From positions 372,001 to 436,000 of the forward strand of contig NZ_JABMJK010000005.1 of assembly GCF_013376005.1 (NCBI RefSeq): a DNA stretch of 64,000 nt. The letters run 5' to 3'. This document shows, piece after piece, positions 58,263 to 64,000 of the stretch. The notes below the pieces were generated by a model. It ran no database searches. It saw nothing but the letters and a program-made list of their open reading frames with translations, and was not told the origin of the DNA. This stretch comes from Duganella sp. SG902. Its GTDB lineage: Bacteria; Pseudomonadota; Gammaproteobacteria; Burkholderiales; Burkholderiaceae_D. The first letter of the stretch is position 1. Each line of letters opens with the position of its first letter. The translations under genes were made by a program, and so were the position numbers.

Positions 58263-58538
58263 TTATTGGAGCCAGCCCAAGATCTTCAGCATGAGTCCGA
58301 AGGTGCCAAGGGCTGTGGTCAGGCTGACGCCGAAGAGGATGCGGAAATCCGTGGTGCGGATTTTCATCAGTTGCTCGTTCACGCGCACCAGTTCCGCATC
58401 GGTGCGGGCGAAGCCAGCCCGCATGGCATCGCCAAGTTCCTCGACAACCTTGCCTTGGTAATGGACCGCTGTCTCAAGGTGCGCGACGCGCTCGGCGATG
58501 CGATGTTGTTCCTGCAGAGATTGATTGTCGCCGTTCAT
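58263..58538 (-). CDS. Small coiled-coil protein with C-terminal membrane anchor
   Basis: A 91-aa protein. Residues 5-65 are predicted helical and charged (EQHRIAERVAHLETAVHYQG, then ELVRVNEQLMKIRTTD), and residues 68-90 are hydrophobic (RILFGVSLTTALGTFGLMLK). A stalk-plus-anchor layout like the DUF1640-like protein at 35623, but without its head or hendecads. GGAG lies just before the start codon. I do not recognise the family. Confidence 0.6.
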   Translation of the reverse strand: MNGDNQSLQEQHRIAERVAHLETAVHYQGKVVEELGDAMRAGFARTDAELVRVNEQLMKIRTTDFRILFGVSLTTALGTFGLMLKILGWLQ

Positions 58539-58649
58539 GGCTGGCTCCTTTGATTTCGCTTCTCACTTTACTCCCGCGACGGCAGTGAGCATAGCTCGCA
58601 CATTTGAGTCAGGTCAGTTAAGCTTGCGGAAATTTTATGAGGAGTAGGC

Positions 58650-59216
58650 ATGGGCAAGGGCAGGTTGGAAGCGTTTAGCGATGGCGTCATCGCGATCATC
58701 ATCACGATTATGGTGCTGGAGTTGAAGGTGCCGCATGGCGCGGAGTTCGAGGCGCTGGCGCCGCTGTTCCCGGTGTTCCTCAGCTATGTGCTCAGTTTTA
58801 TCTATGTCGGGATCTACTGGAATAACCATCATCACCTGATCCATGCCGTCACCAGGACCTCCGGCGGCGTGCTGTGGGCCAATCTGCATTTGCTGTTCTG
58901 GTTGTCGCTGATCCCGTTTGTGACCAGCTGGATCGGTGAGCACCACTTCGCCGCCGTGCCGCTGGCTTGCTATGGCTTCGTGCTGTTCATGTCCAGCTTT
59001 GCCTACTTGATTCTGGTGCGCTGCCTTGAGGCCAACAACGAGGCGGTCAAGGCGGCGCTCGGCAGCGACCGCAAGGGCAAGGTTTCGATGTTGCTGTACC
59101 TCGTGGGCGTCGCGCTGTCGTTCTTCTACCCGCTGCTGGGCTTTGCCATGTACGTGCTGGTGGCGGTGATCTGGTTCCTGCCGGACCGCCGTATTGAGTC
59201 GCGCTACAAGTCCTGA
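58650..59216 (+). CDS. TMEM175-family (DUF1211) putative potassium channel
   Basis: A 188-aa integral membrane protein with about six helices. The family's pore signature FSDGV is in RLEAFSDGVIAIIITIMVLE, in the first helix. YWNNHHHLIHAV is the second conserved segment. Bacterial TMEM175 homologues form tetrameric potassium-selective channels with one six-helix repeat per subunit, as here. It is preceded by GAGGAG and stands alone. Confidence 0.9.
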   Translation: MGKGRLEAFSDGVIAIIITIMVLELKVPHGAEFEALAPLFPVFLSYVLSFIYVGIYWNNHHHLIHAVTRTSGGVLWANLHLLFWLSLIPFVTSWIGEHHFAAVPLACYGFVLFMSSFAYLILVRCLEANNEAVKAALGSDRKGKVSMLLYLVGVALSFFYPLLGFAMYVLVAVIWFLPDRRIESRYKS

Positions 59217-59250
59217 ACAGGCGCGTGACGGAATGCCGCTGAATTAAGAG

Positions 59251-59332
59251 CCGTCATTCCCGCGAAGGCGGGAATCCATGCTGAGCTTATGACCACGCGC
59301 CCTATGGATTCCCGCCTGCGCGGGAATGACGG
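59251..59332. repeat. REP pair (BIME-like), copy D
   Basis: Arms 59251-59279 and 59304-59332 are inverted, with hairpins CCCGC-GAAG-GCGGG and CCCGC-CTGC-GCGGG and the shared flanks CCGTCATT and AATGACGG. It lies 35 bp after the TMEM175-like gene. Confidence 0.88.
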
Positions 59333-59601
59333 CTCATCAGTTTGCGGTCGAAAAACACTTAACTTAGCGGCACACCCATGACGTGAGGCGTTTCCACGGT
59401 GAAATTGCGAGAGCTTTGAGTATCCAACGCTCAAAGATCGATTTCGCCAAGCAATGTTTGGAAAACCACGATGGTTTCCAATCAATTGCAGTGCAGCACA
59501 TTTTGCGGGTGACGCGCGTGTAATTCCCCTGCTAAGATCGTCGGCTTCATGCTGCGCCTGTCCGCGCGCCAGCATTTTTCCAGCACCTGAGAAAGAACCC
59601 C
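59333..59601 (+). other. Non-coding leader region of the M3 peptidase pair
   Basis: About 270 bp between REP copy D and the first M3 gene. No credible coding frame is present. The promoter of the peptidase genes is expected here; CTAAGAT at 59531-59537 is a possible weak -10. A GAAAGAA purine stretch precedes the start codon. Confidence 0.35.
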
Positions 59602-61725
59602 ATGAACCGTCCTCACATGCTTGTCATTGCCGCCGCGCTTGGCGTGGCGTTCTCGCAAACCGTACTGGCGGCGCCGGCCGCCGCGCTGGCCGGCAACCCG
59701 CTGGCCACCGCCAGCAGCCTGCCGTTCCACTATCCGGCGTTCGACAAGATCAAGGACGAGCACTTCATCCCGGCCTTCAACGAAGGCATGCGCCAGCAGT
59801 TGAATGAGATCGAGGCCATCGCCAACAACAAGGCCGCGCCGACCTTCGACAACACCATCGTGGCGATGGAAAAATCCGGCGCCCTGCTGACCCGCGTGCA
59901 GACCGTGTTTTACAACCTGCAAGGCGCCAACACCAACGACAAGCTGGACGCCATCGACAGCGAAATGTCGCCCAAGCTGGCCGCGCACAGCGACGCCATC
60001 TTCCTGAATCCAAAACTGTGGGCGCGTGTGAAGTCGCTGTACGAAAAACGCGAGTCGCTCAAGCTGGACGCGGAATCGAAGCATCTGCTGGAACGCTATC
60101 ACACCGATTTCGTGCGCGCCGGCGCCAAGCTGTCGGCCGCCGACAAGGAAAAGCTGAAGGCCATCAACGGCGACATCGCCAAGCTGCAAACCGCCTTCAC
60201 CCAGAACGTGCTGAAGGAAACCAACGCCTCGGCGCTGGTGGTGGACAGCCGCGCCGAACTGGCTGGCATGAGCGACGCCGCCATCGACGCCGCAGCAGCA
60301 GCCGCCAAGGCCAAGGGCATGGACGGCAAATTCCTGGTCGCCGTGGTCAACACCAGCGGCCAGCCGCCGTTGGCCGAGTTGACCAACCGCGCCACCCGCG
60401 AGAAGCTGATGGCGCTGTCGCTGGCACGCGGCAGCCATGGCGGTGAATTCGACAACCGCGAGCTGGTGCTGAAGATCGCCAAGGCGCGCGCCGAGAAGGC
60501 CACCCTGCTGGGCTACGCCAACTACGCCGCCTACTCGCTGGAAGACCAGACCGCGCACGACACCGCCTCGGTCAACAAGCTGCTGGGCGAACTGGCCAAG
60601 CCGGCCGTCAACAACGCGAAGAAGGAGGCGGCCGACCTGCAAGCCGTGGTCGACGCGGAAAAGGGCGGCTTCCAGATCGGCGCCGCCGATTGGGCCTACT
60701 ACACCGACAAGGTGCGCGCCCAGCGCTTCGCCTTCGACGAGAACCAGCTCAAGCCTTACTTCGAACTGGACAACGTGCTGACCAACGGCGTGTTCTACGC
60801 CGCCAACAAGCTGTACGGCCTGAGCTTCAAGGAGCGCAAGGACCTGCCGGTGTACAACCCGGACGTGCGCGTGTTCGACGTGTTCGATGCCGATGGCAAG
60901 CAGCTGGCCATCTTCCTGGCCGACATGTACGCGCGCCCCAACAAACAGGGCGGCGCCTGGATGAACGAGTACGTGTCGCAATCGTCGCTGCTGGGCAACC
61001 ACTCGGTGGTGGCCAATCACCTCAACATTCCGAAGCCGCCAGCCGGCGAGCCCACGCTGCTGACCTACGATGAAGTGAAGACCGCCTTCCACGAGTTCGG
61101 CCACGCCCTGCACGGCATGTTCTCCAACGTGAAGTATCCGCGCTTCTCCGGCACCAGCGTGCCGCGCGACTTCGTCGAGTATCCGTCGCAAGTGAACGAG
61201 ATGTGGGCGGTCTGGCCGGAAGTGCTGACCAACTATGCGAAGCATTACAAGACCGGCGCGCCGATGCCGAAGGAGCTGCTGGACAAGGTGCTCGCGGCGA
61301 AGAAATTCAACCAGGGTTTCATGACCACCGAATACCTGGCCGCCTCGCTGCTGGACCAGCGCTGGCACCAGCTGACCCCCGCACAAATCCCGACCGACGT
61401 ACTGGGCTTTGAAGCACAGTCGCTGAAGGACATGGGCGTGGACTTCGCGCCGGTGCCGCCGCGCTACCGCACCACCTACTTCTCGCACAGCTTCTCCGGC
61501 GGCTACTCGGCCGGCTACTACGCCTACCTGTGGTCGGAAAAGCTGGATGCCGATACGGTTGAGTGGTTCAAGGAAAACGGCGGCCTGCAACGCAAGAATG
61601 GCGACTGGTTCCGCGCCAAGCTGCTGTCGCGCGGCGGCACCGACGATGCGATGAATCTGTTCCGCAATTTCCGTGGCCGCGATCCTGTGATCGAGCCGCT
61701 GCTGGATCGCCGCGGCCTGAAATAA
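59602..61725 (+). CDS. M3-family metallopeptidase (peptidyl-dipeptidase type), copy 1
   Basis: A 707-aa secreted peptidase. The signal peptide is LVIAAALGVAFSQTVLAAPA. The thimet/Dcp fold follows, with the zinc motif FHEFGHALHGMF at residues 496-507 (first His near 497). A third ligand Glu lies in PSQVNEMWAVWPEVL, and the substrate-binding YRTTYFSHSFSGGYSAGYYA follows near 620. These enzymes cut short peptides, releasing C-terminal dipeptides. A second, closely similar gene follows after 26 bp. Confidence 0.93.
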   Translation: MNRPHMLVIAAALGVAFSQTVLAAPAAALAGNPLATASSLPFHYPAFDKIKDEHFIPAFNEGMRQQLNEIEAIANNKAAPTFDNTIVAMEKSGALLTRVQTVFYNLQGANTNDKLDAIDSEMSPKLAAHSDAIFLNPKLWARVKSLYEKRESLKLDAESKHLLERYHTDFVRAGAKLSAADKEKLKAINGDIAKLQTAFTQNVLKETNASALVVDSRAELAGMSDAAIDAAAAAAKAKGMDGKFLVAVVNTSGQPPLAELTNRATREKLMALSLARGSHGGEFDNRELVLKIAKARAEKATLLGYANYAAYSLEDQTAHDTASVNKLLGELAKPAVNNAKKEAADLQAVVDAEKGGFQIGAADWAYYTDKVRAQRFAFDENQLKPYFELDNVLTNGVFYAANKLYGLSFKERKDLPVYNPDVRVFDVFDADGKQLAIFLADMYARPNKQGGAWMNEYVSQSSLLGNHSVVANHLNIPKPPAGEPTLLTYDEVKTAFHEFGHALHGMFSNVKYPRFSGTSVPRDFVEYPSQVNEMWAVWPEVLTNYAKHYKTGAPMPKELLDKVLAAKKFNQGFMTTEYLAASLLDQRWHQLTPAQIPTDVLGFEAQSLKDMGVDFAPVPPRYRTTYFSHSFSGGYSAGYYAYLWSEKLDADTVEWFKENGGLQRKNGDWFRAKLLSRGGTDDAMNLFRNFRGRDPVIEPLLDRRGLK

Positions 61726-61751
61726 TATAAATAGTTTATAAGGATAATTGC

Positions 61752-63878
61752 ATGAACCACGCCAACGTCATTATCGCCGCCAGCGTAGCGGCCGTTTTCA
61801 GCATCGCCCACGCGGAGCCGGCCTCGCTGCTGCCGGTGTCCAACCCGTTCGCCAAGCCGAGCACCCTGCCGTTCGGCTATCCGGCCTTCGACAAGATCAA
61901 GAACGAGGACTACGCCCCGGCGTTCGAGGAAGGCATGCGCCAGCAAGCCGCTGAAGTCGACGCCATCGCCAACAACAAGAAGCCGGCCACCTTCGACAAC
62001 ACCATCGTCGCCATGGAAAAGTCGGGCCAGCTGCTGAACCGCGTATCGACCGTGTTCTACAGCCTGTCCGGCGCCAACACCAACGACACCTTCAAGGCGC
62101 TGGAGCGCGACCTGTCGCCGAAGCTGGCCGCGCACAACGACGCCATCCGCCTGAACGGTAAGCTGTACGCCCGCATCAAGTCGCTGTACGACAAGCGCGA
62201 CAAGCTGCATCTGGACGCCGAGTCGAAATACCTGCTGGAACGCTATCACACCGACTTCGTGCGCGCCGGCGCCCAGCTGTCGGACGCCGACAAGCAGAAG
62301 CTGAAAGCCATGAATGGCGAACTGGCCAAGCTGCAAACCACCTTCGCCCAGAACGTGCTGGAAGAAGCCAACGCCTCGGCGCTGGTGGTCGACACGCGAG
62401 AGGAGCTGGCCGGCATGTCGGACAAGGCGATCGACGCCGCCGCAGCAGCCGCCAAGGCCAAGGGCCAGGATGGCAAGTTCCTGATCCCGGTGGTGAACAC
62501 CACCGGCCAGGCCAATCTGGCCGTGCTGACCAACCGCGCCGTGCGCGAGAAGCTGATGGCGCTGTCGCTGGCGCGCGGCAGCCACGGCGGCAAGTTCGAC
62601 AACACGCAAGTGGTGCTGTCGCTGGTCAAGCTGCGCGCTGAAAAAGCCGCCTTGATGGGTTACCCTAACTTTGCCGCCTATGCGCTGGCCGACCAGACCG
62701 CGCACGACACCGACGCCGTCAACAAGATCCTGGCCGAGCTGACCCGCCCTGCCGTGGCCAACGCCAAGAAGGAAGGCGCCGAGATCCAGGCCGTGATCGA
62801 CAAGGAAAAAGGTGGCTTCCAGCTGGCCGCGCAGGACTGGGCCTTCTACAGCGACAAGGTGAAGGCTGAACGCTTCAACTTCGACGCCAACGAACTGCGT
62901 CCTTACTTTGAACTCAACAATGTGCTGACCAACGGCGTGTTCTTCGCCGCCAACAAGGTGTACGGCCTGTCGTTCAAGGAGCGCAAGGACCTGCCGGTGT
63001 ACAACCCGGACGTGCGCGTGTTCGACGTGTTCGACGCCGACGGCAAGCAGCTGGCCATCTTCATCGCCGACTTCTACGCCCGCTCCAACAAGCGCGGCGG
63101 CGCCTGGATGAACGCCTACGTGTCGCAATCGTCGCTGATGGGCACCCGTCCGGTGGTGGCCAACCACCTCAACATCCCCAAGCCGAGCGATGGTGAGCCG
63201 ACCCTGCTGACCTACGACGAACTGCGCACCATGTTCCACGAGTTCGGCCACGCGCTGCACGGCATGTTCTCCAACGTGAAGTACCCGCGCTTCTCGGGCA
63301 CCCGTGTGCCGCGCGACTACGTCGAGTTCCCATCGCAGGTGAACGAGATGTGGTCGGTCTGGCCGGAGGTGCTGGCCAACTACGCCAAGCACTACCAGAC
63401 CGGCGCGCCGATGCCGAAGGAGCTGCTGGACAAGGTGATCGCCTCGAAGAAATTCAACGAGGGCTTCCGCACCACAGAGTACCTGGCCGCCTCCATCCTG
63501 GACCAGAAATGGCACCAGCTGGGCGTGTCGCAGATCCCGGCCGACGTGCTGGGCTTCGAGGCCGCCGCGCTCAAGGAAGCCGGCATCGATTACGCGCCGG
63601 TGCCGCCGCGCTATCGCACCACCTACTTCTCGCACACCTTCGCCGGCGGCTACTCGGCCGGTTACTACGGCTATGTGTGGGCCGAGAAGCTGGACGCCGA
63701 CGCGGTCGAATGGTTTGTCGAAAACGGCGGCATGCTGCGCAAGAACGGCGATTACTTCCGCAAGATGCTGCTGTCGAAGGGCGGCACGCTGGACGCGATG
63801 CAGATGTACCGCAACTTCCGCGGTCGCGACGCCAAGATCGAACCGCTGCTGGAGCGCCGTGGCCTGACCGAAAAGTAA
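61752..63878 (+). CDS. M3-family metallopeptidase, tandem copy 2
   Basis: A 708-aa paralogue of the preceding gene. It has its own signal peptide (VIIAASVAAVFSIAHAEPAS), zinc motif FHEFGHALHGMF near residue 495, the Glu region PSQVNEMWSVWPEVL and the loop YRTTYFSHTFAGGYSAGYYG. AAGGA lies 8 bp before the start. The two proteins align along their whole length with high identity by eye; differences are concentrated in the N-terminal 120 residues. It likely arose by tandem duplication. Confidence 0.93.
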   Translation: MNHANVIIAASVAAVFSIAHAEPASLLPVSNPFAKPSTLPFGYPAFDKIKNEDYAPAFEEGMRQQAAEVDAIANNKKPATFDNTIVAMEKSGQLLNRVSTVFYSLSGANTNDTFKALERDLSPKLAAHNDAIRLNGKLYARIKSLYDKRDKLHLDAESKYLLERYHTDFVRAGAQLSDADKQKLKAMNGELAKLQTTFAQNVLEEANASALVVDTREELAGMSDKAIDAAAAAAKAKGQDGKFLIPVVNTTGQANLAVLTNRAVREKLMALSLARGSHGGKFDNTQVVLSLVKLRAEKAALMGYPNFAAYALADQTAHDTDAVNKILAELTRPAVANAKKEGAEIQAVIDKEKGGFQLAAQDWAFYSDKVKAERFNFDANELRPYFELNNVLTNGVFFAANKVYGLSFKERKDLPVYNPDVRVFDVFDADGKQLAIFIADFYARSNKRGGAWMNAYVSQSSLMGTRPVVANHLNIPKPSDGEPTLLTYDELRTMFHEFGHALHGMFSNVKYPRFSGTRVPRDYVEFPSQVNEMWSVWPEVLANYAKHYQTGAPMPKELLDKVIASKKFNEGFRTTEYLAASILDQKWHQLGVSQIPADVLGFEAAALKEAGIDYAPVPPRYRTTYFSHTFAGGYSAGYYGYVWAEKLDADAVEWFVENGGMLRKNGDYFRKMLLSKGGTLDAMQMYRNFRGRDAKIEPLLERRGLTEK

Positions 63879-63902
63879 GCCTGCGTTAGCTGCCCCACGA
63901 CG

Positions 63903-63950
63903 AGGCCATGCTTGATTTTGTTAAAATCAGGTATGGCCTTTTGATTTTTG
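63903..63950 (+). terminator. Terminator of the M3 peptidase pair
   Basis: AGGCCATGCTTGATTTT (63903-63919) pairs with AAAATCAGGTATGGCCT (63923-63939) with two G-U pairs. It is followed by TTTTGATTTTT. The 17-bp stem is long. Confidence 0.85.
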
Positions 63951-63958
63951 AGTAAGAT

Positions 63959-64000
63959 ATGAACAACCAACTGCACGGCGTGACGCTGGAGGCGATCGTG
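63959..64000 (+). CDS. VF530-family protein, first 14 codons (runs off the window)
   Basis: From the ATG at 63959 the reading frame gives MNNQLHGVTLEAIV before the window ends. This matches the start of the small VF530 (DUF2132) family, which in full is about 65-75 aa and has a helical DNA-binding-like fold of unknown role. Only 14 codons are visible, so the call rests on the LHGVTLE signature. Confidence 0.6.
   Translation, partial: MNNQLHGVTLEAIV

Overview
The window is a compact, GC-rich chromosomal segment of a betaproteobacterium, most likely family Oxalobacteraceae (Massilia/Duganella/Janthinobacterium-like). I base this on the gltBD block, the mla-ibaG-murA-his-tat gene order, the LiuR/ivd pair, and the many REP-type hairpins accompanied by a RAYT transposase. 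I see no rRNA, tRNA, CRISPR array, prophage or integrative element. Nearly all of the window reads as core or lineage-core genome.

Layout. 1-6 kb: start of isovaleryl-CoA dehydrogenase with its MerR regulator LiuR and two matching operators; a small XRE regulator; a 57-61 aa unknown protein; ubiX-grxD; a PadR regulator with a perfect palindromic operator driving a DUF2812 membrane protein; tex. 6-11 kb: a SNF2 ATPase followed after 3 bases by a soluble PAS histidine kinase and then an OmpR-type response regulator. 11-12 kb: a RAYT (REP-associated tyrosine transposase) between tag repeats and a REP pair. 12-18.5 kb: gltB-gltD (glutamate synthase). 18.7-34 kb: a long co-directional block: mlaFED-mlaA-mlaCB (outer-membrane phospholipid transport), an ABC-2 exporter, ibaG, murA, then hisG-hisD-[DNA methyltransferase]-hisCBHAFIE and hinT. 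34-36 kb: tatABC, then a convergent DUF1640-like coiled-coil membrane protein built of eight 11-residue repeats. 36-45 kb (minus strand): DUF885 metallohydrolase, CBS protein, a 1385-aa SNF2 helicase and an S9 peptidase.

45-56 kb: a 189-bp palindromic element, hemE, then an AT-rich stretch of about 700 bp with two degenerate copies of a DnaA-box module directly upstream of priA. This is followed by argP (iciA family), a lipoamide-dehydrogenase-like flavoprotein, an HD-GYP protein that has lost its HD dyad, a DUF1857 protein, the Rep helicase, a secreted cache-domain protein and slyX. 56-64 kb: UPF0303, a frameshifted TonB/Sel1 gene, an AHSA1 protein, a small membrane protein, a TMEM175-like channel, two tandem M3 metallopeptidases, and the first codons of a VF530-type gene.

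The most notable items beyond routine annotation are: (i) the duplicated DnaA-box module between hemE and priA; (ii) four REP-pair (BIME-like) elements, two of them inside operons, together with a single RAYT; (iii) an orphan beta-class DNA methyltransferase translationally coupled to hisD inside the histidine operon; (iv) the palindromic 189-bp element upstream of hemE; (v) the SNF2-kinase-regulator gene cluster; (vi) the hendecad-repeat DUF1640-like protein. All functions are inferred from sequence reading; no database search was run.
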